From Fluviicola sp. (GTDB lineage Bacteria > Bacteroidota > Bacteroidia > Flavobacteriales_D > Crocinitomicaceae), in contig JAGOAZ010000012.1 in assembly GCA_017983675.1 (NCBI GenBank), positions 1-48,205 of the forward strand: a stretch of DNA of 48,205 nt, read 5' to 3'. Within the stretch, counting starts at the first letter, position 1. Every line of letters begins with the position of its first letter. A program made the position numbers and the translations under genes. The notes below the pieces were generated by a model. That model searched no databases. It had not been told where the DNA came from and saw only the letters and a program-made list of their open reading frames with translations. Of the stretch, positions 15,320 to 25,341 are shown piece after piece.

Positions 15320-18300
15320 ATGTTAGATAAAATCATTCATTTTAGTATTAAGAATAAATTCATTATTGGTTTATTCACTGTGGCATTAATAGCCGTTGGA
15401 ACGTATTCTGTGAGTAAACTTCCAATCGATGCTTTGCCCGATATTACGAACAATCAAGTTCAAATAATTACTTCCTCACCAACACTTGCAACACAAGAAG
15501 TAGAACAGTTCATCACCTATCCAATCGAGTTGGCGGTTAAGCCAATTCCTAAAATCGTGGAACTGCGTTCAATTAGTCGCTTCGGACTTAGTGTTGTAAC
15601 TGTCGTGTTTGAGGAAGATGTTGATATTTACTGGGCAAGAACTCAGATAAATGAACGTCTGAAAGAAGCTGAGAATTCAATACCTGAGGGCATTGGAAGT
15701 CCCGAGATAGCGCCAGTCAGTACGGGTTTAGGGGAAATTTACCAGTATGTCGTTTTCCCGAAAAAGGGCTATGAGAAAAAATACGATGCTACTGAATTGA
15801 GAACAATTCAGGATTGGATCATACGTCCTCAATTGTTGGGCACTCCTGGAGTTGCGGAGGTAAATACCCTAGGTGGAAGTTTGAAGCAATATGAAATTGC
15901 TGTTGAACCAAACAAACTCAAGAGTATGAATACCACGGTAGCCGAAATTTTCGAGGCGCTAAAAAAGAACAATGAAAATACGGGTGGTGCCTACATTGAT
16001 AAAAAGCCATATGCTTATTTCATTCGTGGAATTGGCATGGTTAGTAGTATCAATGATATTAATAAGATCGTTGTTAAAAACCAAAATGGAATTCCAGTTT
16101 TAATCCGTGATGTTGCGAAGGTTCAAATGGGTAGTAGCATACGTTTTGGCGCTGTAACAAAAGACGGGAAAGGTGAAGAAGTGAGTGGTATGGCCATGAT
16201 GCTGAAAGGCGAAAACTCTGCAGAGGTTGTTGAGCGCGTAAAGCTAAAAATGGAACAGATCAAAAAATCACTTCCGGAAGGTGTCGAAATCGAAGCATTT
16301 ATGGATCGAACTAAATTGGTGAATAAAGCCATAGGCACAGTTCAAACGAATTTGATTGAAGGTGCTTTGATCGTTATTTTCATTCTTGTTTTGCTTTTGG
16401 GTAATTGGAGAGCAGGTCTTGTGGTCGCTTCTGTTATACCACTTTCGTTACTTTTCGCTGTTTCGATGATGCACCTTTTTGGGGTGTCCGGAAACCTGAT
16501 GAGTTTAGGAGCAATTGATTTCGGTTTGATCGTGGATGGCGCTGTGATTATTGTTGAAGCAATCATTCATCGTTTGCAGGTGTCAAAGGATGTGAAAAAG
16601 CTTACTGCCAAGCAAATGAATGAAGAAGTTTACCAGGCATCATCCAAGATCAGGAGTAGTGCAGCCTTTGGGGAGATTATCATTCTTATCGTTTACTTAC
16701 CAATTTTAGCATTGGTAGGCATTGAAGGGAAAATGTTTGGTCCAATGGCACAAACAGTTTCTTTTGCGATTCTTGGTGCTTTTCTACTTTCTCTGACCTA
16801 TGTCCCAATGATGTCTGCATTAGTACTTAAAAAACAAACAGGACATAAGAAGAATTTCAGTGATAAATTAATTGATGGAGCACAACGTATTTACAAACCT
16901 TTCCTTCAAAAATCGTTAAAAGTAAAAGGTTTGGTAGTCGGTGCAGCATTTGCTCTATTTGTGTTTGCATTGCTTGTTTTCAATCGAATGGGAGGTGAAT
17001 TCATTCCAACGCTAGACGAGGGAGACATCGCTACTCACTTGATCATTGCTTCGGGAAGTTCTTTGTCCCAGGAAATTGAATCAACCACGAAGGCTGAAAA
17101 AATTCTTAAAGAGCGCTTTCCGGAAGTTAAAATGATCGTCACTAAAATTGGTAGTGCTGAAATTCCAACGGATCCAATGCCAATGGAGGCAGGAGATATG
17201 ATCATTTTGTTGAAGGATAAAAGCGAATGGACATCAGCTGAAACCAAAGAAGAATTGATGGAAAAGATGGAAGAAGCGTTGAGTGATATTCCAGGAGCAA
17301 CAACTGAATTTTCACAACCAATTCAAATGCGATTTAACGAACTAATGACTGGTGTGCGCAGCGATGTAGCGGTTAAAATTTTTGGTGAAGACTTAGACAT
17401 GCTCGTTAGTAAGGGCGATGAAGCCTTGAATATTATCAATAGTATTGAAGGAGTAGCGGATGCAAAAGCGGAACGTGTTGCAGGATTACCCCAAATAACT
17501 GTTCGTTACAACTTCGATAAACTTGCGCTGTATGGTTTAAATGTGGGTGATCTGAATAGCGTTATTCGAATTGGCTTTGCAGGATCAAAAGCAGGAGTTG
17601 TGTACGAAGGTGAAAAGCGGTTCGATCTTGTGTTGCGCCTGGATTCAGACAGCAGAAGTGATATTTCAAATTTAAAGACATTGTTCATTACGCTTCCATC
17701 GGGAAGCCAAATTCCTTTAGAGCAAGTAGCAGATATCAGTTACGAACCTGGACCAATGCAAATTAGCCGCGAAGATGGAAAACGAAGAATTGTTGTTGGT
17801 TTCAATGTGCGCGGAAGGGATGTGAAAAGTGTTGTGGAGGAAATTCAAACAAAACTGGATAAAAAACTGAAATTGCCATCTGGCTACTACATCACGTATG
17901 GAGGGCAATTCGAGAACCTTGTTGAGGCAACTGCTAGATTATCGATAGCAGTTCCCATTGCACTCTTGCTGATTTTCATTTTGTTATTTTTTACGTTTAA
18001 ATCCATGAAACAATCTTTGTTGATTTTTACTGCAATTCCCTTGTCTGCAATTGGAGGTGTTTTTGCATTATGGTTAAGAGACATGCCATTTAGTATTTCT
18101 GCAGGTGTCGGATTTATTGCACTATTTGGAGTGGCGGTTTTAAATGGAATTGTCCTAATTGGATATTTTAATCAACTTAAATCTGAAGGTATGACATCAG
18201 TAGAAGACAGAGTTTTTGAAGGTACAAAAGTGAGACTCAGACCTGTGCTTTTAACGGCAGCAGTTGCTTCACTTGGATTTTTACCAATGGCATTAAGTAA

Positions 18301-19672
18301 TTCTGCAGGTGCTGAAGTGCAAAAACCACTGGCAACCGTAGTAATTGGGGGATTAATTACCGCTACACTCTTAACATTGATAGTTTTACCCATTTTATAC
18401 ATCTATTTTGAAAAAGGTGTTAAACCAAGTAAAAAGACTAAATTATCAGTCATAACAACTCTTTTCCTGGTTTCAATCTCATCTTCATCAATTGCACAAA
18501 ACGAACCAACGTTGAATTTGGAAAGTGCAATCGAGTATGGTTTAAAGAACAATTACTCGATTCAACAAGCAGAATTGAATATTCAATACCAAACTCAATT
18601 GAAAGGAACCGCATTTGAGTTGCCAAAAACCGAATTGGGGGCGATGCTTGGGCAATACAACACTGGGAAATTTGATCAGAATTATTCGATTTCTCAAGGC
18701 ATAAATCCATTTCAAATTGCTGCAAAAAAACAATTGATTGATGCCAGTATCAAAGGAAGTGAAATTCAATTGGAATCCCATAAAGTTCGTTTGGTTTATG
18801 AAATCCGACAATCATGGAATCATTTGCTGTATCTAATTGAATTTGAAAATCTCTTGAATGTTCAAGATAGTCTCTTGCAAAATTTTGTTGCGGCTTCAAC
18901 CTTGCGTTTCGAAACTGGAGATGTGAATAATCTGGAAAAAATCACGGCTGAAACCAAATTGCAGGAATTGCAAAAGTTGAAAAGGCAAAATGCTCTGGCC
19001 ATCAGAAACGAAAAGTTGAATATCAGAACATTATTGAAACTCGAAACAGACTTTACAATTGCTGAACAACCTTATACGATGATTCCAAGTATTCAAGTAA
19101 CGGATAGTTCGACGCTGAATCAAAATCCTGCATTGGCTTTGGCTTTGGAAAATGTAAAAATTGCCATGGCTGGGTTAAATTTAGAAAAATCAATGATGTT
19201 CCCTGATTTGAAAGTTGGTTACTTTATTCAATCCTTGACAGGTGTTCAAGATGTGAACGGTCAAATTATCAATTACGATGGAACTCCTCGTTTCCAAGGT
19301 GTGACTCTTGGTGTATCCATCCCTATTTTTGCAGGATCCTATGTGGCAAAAAATCGAGCTGCAGAAACTTCAGTTCAAATTCACGAGAGTCAGGCTTCTC
19401 AATTATCGAATGAACTTCATATGCAATTTGAACAACAACTTCAAGAATTGCAGTTGGCAAGAGAAACCATTTCATACTATGAAAATACTGCCTTGAAAAA
19501 TGCAGCAATCATTTCTGATAATGCAAACAAAAATTATGCAGGTGGTGAAATTTCATACATAGAGTACTTACAAGGAAATCAAACTGTATTAGAGATCAAC
19601 TCAAACTACTTGCTGTCGATTTACAATCACAACCAGGCAGTGATCAACTTACAATATTTATTAAATCAATAA
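15320..19672 (+). CDS. czcA: CzcA/CusA-type heavy-metal RND pump fused to a TolC-like channel
   Basis: Start 15320 (MLDKIIHFSIKNK) is the family's normal N-terminus; the longer frame from 15257 adds 21 unrelated residues. Residues 1-1035 are a complete RND proton-driven metal exporter. The proton-relay triad sits at D400, D406 and E413 in GAIDFGLIVDGAVIIVEA, matching D402/D408/E415 known from C. metallidurans CzcA. Residues about 1061-1450 are a TolC-type outer-membrane factor. At the junction a basic stretch, a hydrophobic run and SIAQ-NEP look like an internal signal peptide with cleavage after about residue 1060. The pump and channel could thus be made as one chain and separated. The adaptor gene follows after 10 bp. 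The metal is probably Zn/Cd/Co, given the P-type ATPase next to it; Cu/Ag is less likely. Confidence 0.92.
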   Translation: MLDKIIHFSIKNKFIIGLFTVALIAVGTYSVSKLPIDALPDITNNQVQIITSSPTLATQEVEQFITYPIELAVKPIPKIVELRSISRFGLSVVTVVFEEDVDIYWARTQINERLKEAENSIPEGIGSPEIAPVSTGLGEIYQYVVFPKKGYEKKYDATELRTIQDWIIRPQLLGTPGVAEVNTLGGSLKQYEIAVEPNKLKSMNTTVAEIFEALKKNNENTGGAYIDKKPYAYFIRGIGMVSSINDINKIVVKNQNGIPVLIRDVAKVQMGSSIRFGAVTKDGKGEEVSGMAMMLKGENSAEVVERVKLKMEQIKKSLPEGVEIEAFMDRTKLVNKAIGTVQTNLIEGALIVIFILVLLLGNWRAGLVVASVIPLSLLFAVSMMHLFGVSGNLMSLGAIDFGLIVDGAVIIVEAIIHRLQVSKDVKKLTAKQMNEEVYQASSKIRSSAAFGEIIILIVYLPILALVGIEGKMFGPMAQTVSFAILGAFLLSLTYVPMMSALVLKKQTGHKKNFSDKLIDGAQRIYKPFLQKSLKVKGLVVGAAFALFVFALLVFNRMGGEFIPTLDEGDIATHLIIASGSSLSQEIESTTKAEKILKERFPEVKMIVTKIGSAEIPTDPMPMEAGDMIILLKDKSEWTSAETKEELMEKMEEALSDIPGATTEFSQPIQMRFNELMTGVRSDVAVKIFGEDLDMLVSKGDEALNIINSIEGVADAKAERVAGLPQITVRYNFDKLALYGLNVGDLNSVIRIGFAGSKAGVVYEGEKRFDLVLRLDSDSRSDISNLKTLFITLPSGSQIPLEQVADISYEPGPMQISREDGKRRIVVGFNVRGRDVKSVVEEIQTKLDKKLKLPSGYYITYGGQFENLVEATARLSIAVPIALLLIFILLFFTFKSMKQSLLIFTAIPLSAIGGVFALWLRDMPFSISAGVGFIALFGVAVLNGIVLIGYFNQLKSEGMTSVEDRVFEGTKVRLRPVLLTAAVASLGFLPMALSNSAGAEVQKPLATVVIGGLITATLLTLIVLPILYIYFEKGVKPSKKTKLSVITTLFLVSISSSSIAQNEPTLNLESAIEYGLKNNYSIQQAELNIQYQTQLKGTAFELPKTELGAMLGQYNTGKFDQNYSISQGINPFQIAAKKQLIDASIKGSEIQLESHKVRLVYEIRQSWNHLLYLIEFENLLNVQDSLLQNFVAASTLRFETGDVNNLEKITAETKLQELQKLKRQNALAIRNEKLNIRTLLKLETDFTIAEQPYTMIPSIQVTDSSTLNQNPALALALENVKIAMAGLNLEKSMMFPDLKVGYFIQSLTGVQDVNGQIINYDGTPRFQGVTLGVSIPIFAGSYVAKNRAAETSVQIHESQASQLSNELHMQFEQQLQELQLARETISYYENTALKNAAIISDNANKNYAGGEISYIEYLQGNQTVLEINSNYLLSIYNHNQAVINLQYLLNQ

Positions 19673-19682
19673 TTGAAAGACC

Positions 19683-20966
19683 ATGTTTTTAAAAATAAAA
19701 AATAGAAAAGTAATTTCCGCGATCATTGTTTCCGGATTACTCGTTGGCATAGTGTCGTGTGGATCTTCTGAAAGTACGGAAGAACCGAAAGAAGAACATG
19801 CTGAATCGACAGTAAAAGAAGTCGAATTGAATGAAGCTCAATACAAAGCCTCTGGGATAGTGTTAGGCGATTTTGCAATGAAGAATTTGAGTGAAGTAAT
19901 CAATGCAAATGGATACACCAAACTGCCTCCTCAAAATCAAGCAGATGTATCGGTTTTACTTGGTGGTATTATTAAAAAAATCAGCATCATTGAGGGGCAA
20001 TTTGTAAAGGAAGGTCAAACCTTAGCCATTATTGAAAATCTTGAATTCACAAAAATTCAAGAGGCCTATTTAACCTCAAAAAGTAATCTAGAATTGCTTA
20101 CACTAGAGTATGAGCGACAAAAAACCTTGAATGATGGAAATGCAAATTCTAAAAAGGTATTGCAAAAAGCCAAATCAGAATATGAGGTTGAAAAGGCTCG
20201 TTTTAATTCATTAAAAAAACAGATGAATACAATGAATTTAAGCAGTTCTGAAAACGCCACTTCCTCAATGGCTATCACTGCGCCAATCAGCGGATATATC
20301 ACGGATGTAAATGTGAAAATTGGAACAAATGCAGAGCCAGGTCAAGTGCTTTTTAGTATTGTCGATAATTCTAAAATGCATGTGGATCTATTGGTTTATG
20401 AAAAAGACCTGCAAAAAGTAAAAGTTGGACAAACCATCAATTTCGTTTTAACCAACCAGGACAATACCGAGATTCAAGGAAAGGTATTTAGCATCGGAAA
20501 AGCATTCGAGAATGAAACAAAATCGGTAGCGGTTCATGCGGATATCACCAATGAACAACAAACCCTCATCCCAGGAATGTATGTCAATGCTTTGATTAAT
20601 GTTGGTACTCATTCCGTAAAAGCGGTTCCTGTGGATGCAGTCGTAAAAGCCGATGGTCGCGAATTTATTTTCGTCTTAGAAGAATCTGAAGAAGAGGATA
20701 ATCATGAAGAAGGACACGATCACGCCGAAGGACATTCACATGACGATGGACATAATCATGAAGAGGAACCTGCGCATGAAGAAGAACATGGAAAATCATT
20801 TCACTTCCAAAGAATTGAAGTTAAAACAGGGACGACCCAATTAGGTTTTGTTCAAGTCACTGTTTTGCAAACGATTCCAGCACACGCACAAATTGTGTTG
20901 AAAGGCGCCTATTACATACAGAGTCATTTGTTGAAGTCTGAAGGTGGCGGAGGTCATGCGCATTAA
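19683..20966 (+). CDS. czcB: Efflux RND periplasmic adaptor lipoprotein, His-rich
   Basis: This 427-aa membrane-fusion protein has a lipobox (LVGIVSC, lipidated C26), a barrel-sandwich/lipoyl segment (VLLGGIIKKISIIEGQFVKEGQTLAII), an alpha-hairpin coil (about 130-185) and the returning half (ITAPISGYITDVNVKIGTNAEPGQVLF). A beta-barrel and a membrane-proximal domain follow. Inserted near 330-370 is a His/Glu/Asp-rich loop (EEGHDHAEGHSHDDGHNHEE) that would bind metal and may gate delivery to the pump. It bridges the RND pump and the outer-membrane channel. The very C-terminus ends GGGGHAH, another potential metal ligand. Confidence 0.92.
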   Translation: MFLKIKNRKVISAIIVSGLLVGIVSCGSSESTEEPKEEHAESTVKEVELNEAQYKASGIVLGDFAMKNLSEVINANGYTKLPPQNQADVSVLLGGIIKKISIIEGQFVKEGQTLAIIENLEFTKIQEAYLTSKSNLELLTLEYERQKTLNDGNANSKKVLQKAKSEYEVEKARFNSLKKQMNTMNLSSSENATSSMAITAPISGYITDVNVKIGTNAEPGQVLFSIVDNSKMHVDLLVYEKDLQKVKVGQTINFVLTNQDNTEIQGKVFSIGKAFENETKSVAVHADITNEQQTLIPGMYVNALINVGTHSVKAVPVDAVVKADGREFIFVLEESEEEDNHEEGHDHAEGHSHDDGHNHEEEPAHEEEHGKSFHFQRIEVKTGTTQLGFVQVTVLQTIPAHAQIVLKGAYYIQSHLLKSEGGGGHAH

Positions 20967-20981
20967 TAAAAAATAGTCACC

Positions 20982-22982
20982 ATGATAAATACAGATCCAA
21001 ACCATCAACATACCTACGATGACCAGGGGAACATCACCTGTTGTTCATTGGAAGAGAAAGTCAATCTCGAGGCGGAAGAGAAATTGAAAGCGAAAGGACT
21101 TTCATCAAAAATGACGATGGATGATTTCAAAGAATATCTACCTTCCATTGTCAGTTTCATCTTATTAATGATTGCCTTAGCCTTGGATCATCTAATTGAA
21201 CAATCCTGGTTCAACCATTATGTGCGTCTTGTTTGGTATGGTGTTGCCTATTTACCCGTAGGAATACCTGTGTTAATTGATGCTGGTAAAGCAATTCTTA
21301 GAAAAGATGTCTTTTCTGAATTCTTTTTAATGGGAATAGCAACCATTGGCGCATTTGCAATTGGAGAATATCCAGAAGGAGTTGCAGTGATGCTCTTTTA
21401 TACAATTGGTGAATTATTTCAGTCTGCAGCCGTTAAACGCGCAAAAGGAAACATTAAAGCTTTGTTGGATATCCGTCCTGAATCAGCAACGGTAATCCGT
21501 AATAATCAAACTGAAATAGTTCATCCCGAAACAGTGCAAATAGGTGAAACAATTCAGGTTCGTTCCGGTGAAAAAATCCCTTTGGACGGTGTTTTGTTGA
21601 ATGAAAAAGGAAGTTTTAATACCTCCGCGCTCACAGGAGAAAGTGTTCCTGACACTATTTACAAGGATCACAATGTTCTAGCAGGAATGATAAACATTGG
21701 ACAAGTTATAGAAATTAAAGTCAGTAAAAAGTTTTCAGATAGTTCGATCAGCAGAATTCTGGAAATGGTTCAAAATGCAACTGCCAGAAAGGCTCAAACC
21801 GAGTTATTCATTCGAAAATTTGCACGGATTTATACCCCAATTGTTGTTCTTTTAGCAACATTACTCACCGTTTTGCCCTACTTTTTTGTTGACTCTTATG
21901 TTTTTTCAGATTGGTTGTATAGAGCACTCATTTTTCTTGTAATCTCATGTCCTTGCGCCTTGGTCATTTCAATTCCACTAGGATACTTTGGTGGAATTGG
22001 AGCAGCTTCCCGAAACGGAATACTTTTTAAAGGATCTAATTATTTGGATCTGTTGACGAAAGTAAATACAGTGGTGATGGATAAAACAGGTACTCTTACC
22101 AAAGGTGTATTCAAGGTTCAGAAAGTGCAATCTGAAAAATATGAAGAAGAAGAGTTTTTATCCATGGTAGCAGCAATTGAAAAGAATTCAACCCATCCAA
22201 TAGCAAAGGCAATATTCGCAGAGTCTATGGACAAAGGTGAAATGTTTTCAATCACATCAGTCGAAGAGATTTCAGGTCATGGATTAAAAGGAATAGTAAA
22301 TAATGAAATCATCCTTGCTGGAAACACAAAATTGCTTAAAAAGTTCAATATTATTTATCCTGAGTCTATTGATGAAATCGTGGATAGCATCGTATTGGTT
22401 GCTCTAAACAATAAGTTTGTTGGTTTTATTACTGTTTCAGATGAAATAAAAGAAGATGCCGGAAAAGCTATTCAGGATTTGAAATCAATGTCAATTGAAA
22501 CAATCATGCTTTCAGGAGATAAACAGGCAGTTGTTTCGGATGTTGCCACCAAATTAGGGATTGAAAAAGCATTCGGAAATTTATTACCCGAAAATAAAGT
22601 TGAGAAAGTAGAAGACCTAAAAAAAGACACATCCAAAGTCATTGCATTTGTGGGTGACGGGATCAATGATGCTCCCGTTTTAGCATTAAGTGACGTTGGA
22701 ATTGCGATGGGTGGATTGGGCAGTGATGCAGCAATAGAAACAGCTGATGTGATTATTCAAACCGACCATCCCTCAAAAATTGCAACGGCAATTTCCATCG
22801 GAAAAGCAACAAAACAAATCGTTTGGCAAAACATTATTTTAGCTTTTTCAGTTAAGGCCATCGTTCTTGCTTTAGGAGCAGGAGGTTTAGCAACGATGTG
22901 GGAGGCAGTTTTCGCAGATGTCGGTGTTGCTCTTTTAGCAATTTTGAATTCTGTGCGAATTCAAAAAATGAAATTCAAATAG
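20982..22982 (+). CDS. zntA: Zn/Cd-type P1B heavy-metal ATPase
   Basis: This 666-aa P-type ATPase carries TGES in the actuator domain, CPC at residues 323-325 in the metal-binding helix, the phosphorylated D367 in DKTGT, the P1B HP dipeptide at 405-406, and GDGINDAP at about 558-565. CPC with the C-terminal helix ADVGVALLAILNSVRIQ fits the Zn/Cd/Pb (P1B-2) group. There is no N-terminal HMA domain; a short His/Cys leader (NHQHTYDDQGNITCC) replaces it. It moves metal from cytoplasm to periplasm, where the RND system can expel it from the cell. It follows czcB by 15 bp. Confidence 0.93.
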   Translation: MINTDPNHQHTYDDQGNITCCSLEEKVNLEAEEKLKAKGLSSKMTMDDFKEYLPSIVSFILLMIALALDHLIEQSWFNHYVRLVWYGVAYLPVGIPVLIDAGKAILRKDVFSEFFLMGIATIGAFAIGEYPEGVAVMLFYTIGELFQSAAVKRAKGNIKALLDIRPESATVIRNNQTEIVHPETVQIGETIQVRSGEKIPLDGVLLNEKGSFNTSALTGESVPDTIYKDHNVLAGMINIGQVIEIKVSKKFSDSSISRILEMVQNATARKAQTELFIRKFARIYTPIVVLLATLLTVLPYFFVDSYVFSDWLYRALIFLVISCPCALVISIPLGYFGGIGAASRNGILFKGSNYLDLLTKVNTVVMDKTGTLTKGVFKVQKVQSEKYEEEEFLSMVAAIEKNSTHPIAKAIFAESMDKGEMFSITSVEEISGHGLKGIVNNEIILAGNTKLLKKFNIIYPESIDEIVDSIVLVALNNKFVGFITVSDEIKEDAGKAIQDLKSMSIETIMLSGDKQAVVSDVATKLGIEKAFGNLLPENKVEKVEDLKKDTSKVIAFVGDGINDAPVLALSDVGIAMGGLGSDAAIETADVIIQTDHPSKIATAISIGKATKQIVWQNIILAFSVKAIVLALGAGGLATMWEAVFADVGVALLAILNSVRIQKMKFK

Positions 22983-23038
22983 TTACTAGATTTTAATCAC
23001 AGATTATTCAACTAATTTTATTCTATAAAGAAACAATT

Positions 23039-23386
23039 ATGAAAAATATAATCATCACACTCATTTTAGTATCAGGTTCTTTTATCGCAAACGCGCAGAA
23101 AAAAACTGAGACAGTTGTAATTAAAACCAAAACCTATTGCAATCACTGTAAGGTGTGCGAAACGTGCGGTGGATTAATGGAAACAGATTTGGTCTATGTA
23201 AAAGGGATTAAATTGGTAGAGTACAATGAAACCGATATGACAATTAGCGTTAAATATAAACCCAAGAAAATAACGATTGCAGAAATTAGAACAGAAATTT
23301 CAAAACTGGGTTTTGATGCCGATGAAGTCCCAGCAGTAGTAAGTGCTTATGAAAAGCTGGATAATTGTTGCAAGAAGAAGAATTAG
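23039..23386 (+). CDS. Exported heavy-metal-binding protein (HMA-like)
   Basis: This 115-aa protein has a signal peptide (cleavage near ANAQ, residue 20) and an HMA-like ferredoxin fold with a cysteine cluster C34, C37, C40 and C43 (TYCNHCKVCETCGG), richer than the usual CxxC. A C-terminal NCC follows. It probably binds metal in the periplasm and passes it to the efflux system. It is the last gene of the metal operon, 56 bp after the ATPase, with a terminator about 260 bp downstream. Confidence 0.8.
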   Translation: MKNIIITLILVSGSFIANAQKKTETVVIKTKTYCNHCKVCETCGGLMETDLVYVKGIKLVEYNETDMTISVKYKPKKITIAEIRTEISKLGFDADEVPAVVSAYEKLDNCCKKKN

Positions 23387-23903
23387 TGACTTGAACAAAC
23401 ACCTTACAAACAGCTAGGAAAAAACACATTAGTTTTAGTTTGATTTGTTTGAATTTAGTTTATTAATCATTACTTTAGCTCATAGAAATCGTTCTTTCAA
23501 ATAGCCGCAAAACGAGCTAAATTTTTTGTCAACATTACTGTCAACAGAATTAGCAAGGCTATGTAAAAAACCTCATAAAAGCAGGCATTTCGGTTAGGAT
23601 TTAGGTATCCCAGCCGGATCACTTACGGTCCCAGCGGGATCACGAAAAGCCTCCTTTTAAGGGGGCTTTTTTTATTAAATACCCCCAAATTTAAGGATTT
23701 ACGCACTTATAAGAGGTTTCTTCTCTAATCGTAAACTCAAATAAATTCAATTAAATACAAATAATCAGCTAGCTATACAGCTAGCAGAATTTTTAAACTA
23801 TCTTGCTAGCTGAAAACATCGTACCCCTTGGTATCATTGTGTTTTAGAACTGTTTCAATTTGATGTAAAGAACAAATGAAACAGCAATTTTTAAACAATA
23901 ATT
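23387..23903. other. Intergenic region with short repeats and an inverted-repeat cluster
   Basis: No gene seen. Two near-copies of TCCCAGC(C/G)GGATCAC lie at about 23608-23643, just before a terminator. At 23766-23785 CAGCTAGC occurs twice as a direct repeat; GCTAGCTG at 23805-23812 forms an inverted partner. As an integrase remnant starts at 23904, these may be old recombinase-binding or regulatory sites. Confidence 0.5.
23646..23673 (+). terminator. Terminator downstream of the metal operon
   Basis: The stem AAAGCCTCC / GGGGGCTTT (one T-G wobble, 6-nt loop) is followed by a run of T, the right form to end + strand transcripts of the metal operon. Confidence 0.85.
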
Positions 23904-24062
23904 ATGATAGCGAATACAAAATTTCATGTGTTTTTTTATTTGAACAAACAAAGACAAAAAAACAAGCTTTATCAGTTGTACATTAAAATCTATGTTGACA
24001 GTGCGCGTGCTGAAATAGCTACAACACATTTCATCGATTTAAAAGATTGGGATGGTGATTAG
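23904..24062 (+). pseudogene. Tyrosine recombinase (integrase) N-terminal remnant
   Basis: A 52-codon frame gives an arm-DNA-binding domain of the Bacteroidota phage/transposon integrase type: FYLNKQRQKNKLYQLYIKIY, then a DSARAEIAT segment and FIDLKDWDGD. The match stops exactly where the convergent fic gene ends (stop at 24062, fic stop at 24064), so the catalytic domain has been lost by deletion or by insertion of the fic region. It is evidence that this locus once carried a mobile element. Confidence 0.72.
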
Positions 24063-24063
24063 C

Positions 24064-25272
24064 TTAAACTGTTCGCATCATTTCTGACTCCTTATCACTA
24101 GGATAAATTCCAGGAAAGAACATCGGAGATAGATTCACTGGATAATTTACATAAAACGTAACATGCACACCTTCTTTTGTTTTTCTCAAAAGTTCCATTT
24201 CTTCCAAAGAATCAGTAATGATTTTTGCTGTTTTCTCAGACAGGTTGGTTATCCTTTCAACAGCTGTTTTTGTGATTTTTCCTTTTAAAAACACATCTTC
24301 TAATATGTATCTTGCTTCAGGTCTAAGTTTTTTACGAAGCATCATTAAATCCGCGAATCCTTGGATGCGGGAAAGCATGTTTTCCATATCAAGAACATGA
24401 TACATGTAATCGGCTTGATCGATTGCTGTCTCGAGAAAGAATACACAAAATTCAACAAGCATCTTGTTGGATAGATTTCCTCTTCCATCGTAGTCATTGT
24501 AGCGTTTTAAATCAGCATTTGCAAGTTTAGCTTTATAATCAGCATTCCTTCTTGCTAAACCTCTAGATATTGACCAAAGACCACTAGAGTCCAATTTTTC
24601 AAACATAAAACATGCATCAGAATACAATCGAACGACACGACCATTACCATCTAGAAAAGGGTGAATCCATGCTAGACGATGATGAGAAGCTGCAATCATT
24701 ATAATTCTTCTTATTTTGGATTTATTATCATTGCTAAATGGATTATAGAATTCCTCAAAGCGATTCATAAAGAGTGATAAATTACCTGAATAAGGTCCTA
24801 CATGACGACCGACTTCAACTTCATCAACCCGGAATTCACCCGGATTCACATGTTTTTCTATGCCCTCTTTTGATTTCACTGATCTAAACCCTTCAGGTAA
24901 GTGATCATAAAAACGTTTGTGTACGCTTTTCAAAAACTTAGATGAAGTAGGGATAATTTCCCGTGTATTAGTTGTTAGTTCTTCTGTAATAGCCTTGTGC
25001 AGTTGAATATGGGTGAAGGCTTCTAATTGTAGATCATGCTTTGTCTTGTCATTTGAATAATCATTCTTTAATGCTTTCGCAATATCTATAGGATGCGTAT
25101 CGTGCCCTTCAATCAAGTTAGAATAATAACTATTCATTGGTCGCAGAAATTCAGAAACGACCCTTCTTGTGATCGGATTCATTGCTCCTTCCAACCTATT
25201 TGATTTCTCAATCAATTCAATTGCTAAGTTTTCTAATAACCTGATATCGCCATCTGGAAACAGAGGTTCCAT
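24064..25272 (-). CDS. Fic-domain protein with winged helix
   Basis: This 402-aa Fic protein has the full active-site motif HPFLDGNGR at residues 204-212, which catalyses AMP (or other nucleotide) transfer to a target hydroxyl. An N-terminal inhibitory helix motif S51-NLI-E55-G56 suggests self-inhibition within the same chain (class II). A winged-helix segment (about 325-375, KTAVERITNLSEKTAKIITD) may bind DNA. The target protein is unknown. Upstream are a TACATTTG box and two triplets of 12-bp iterons, so the protein may regulate its own gene. It converges on the integrase remnant. Confidence 0.9.
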   Translation of the reverse strand: MEPLFPDGDIRLLENLAIELIEKSNRLEGAMNPITRRVVSEFLRPMNSYYSNLIEGHDTHPIDIAKALKNDYSNDKTKHDLQLEAFTHIQLHKAITEELTTNTREIIPTSSKFLKSVHKRFYDHLPEGFRSVKSKEGIEKHVNPGEFRVDEVEVGRHVGPYSGNLSLFMNRFEEFYNPFSNDNKSKIRRIIMIAASHHRLAWIHPFLDGNGRVVRLYSDACFMFEKLDSSGLWSISRGLARRNADYKAKLANADLKRYNDYDGRGNLSNKMLVEFCVFFLETAIDQADYMYHVLDMENMLSRIQGFADLMMLRKKLRPEARYILEDVFLKGKITKTAVERITNLSEKTAKIITDSLEEMELLRKTKEGVHVTFYVNYPVNLSPMFFPGIYPSDKESEMMRTV

Positions 25273-25315
25273 AGTGTTCGGGGTTTAATAAAATTCCATT
25301 ATTGCATCCATGCTG

Positions 25316-25323
25316 CAAATGTA
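25316..25323 (-). promoter_or_regulatory. -7 promoter box of the fic gene
   Basis: TACATTTG (read on the - strand) fits TAnnTTTG exactly and lies about 43 nt upstream of the fic ATG. No well-spaced -33 TTG was seen. Iterons lie immediately upstream. Confidence 0.6.
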
Positions 25324-25341
25324 ATAAAAATTCAACACATT

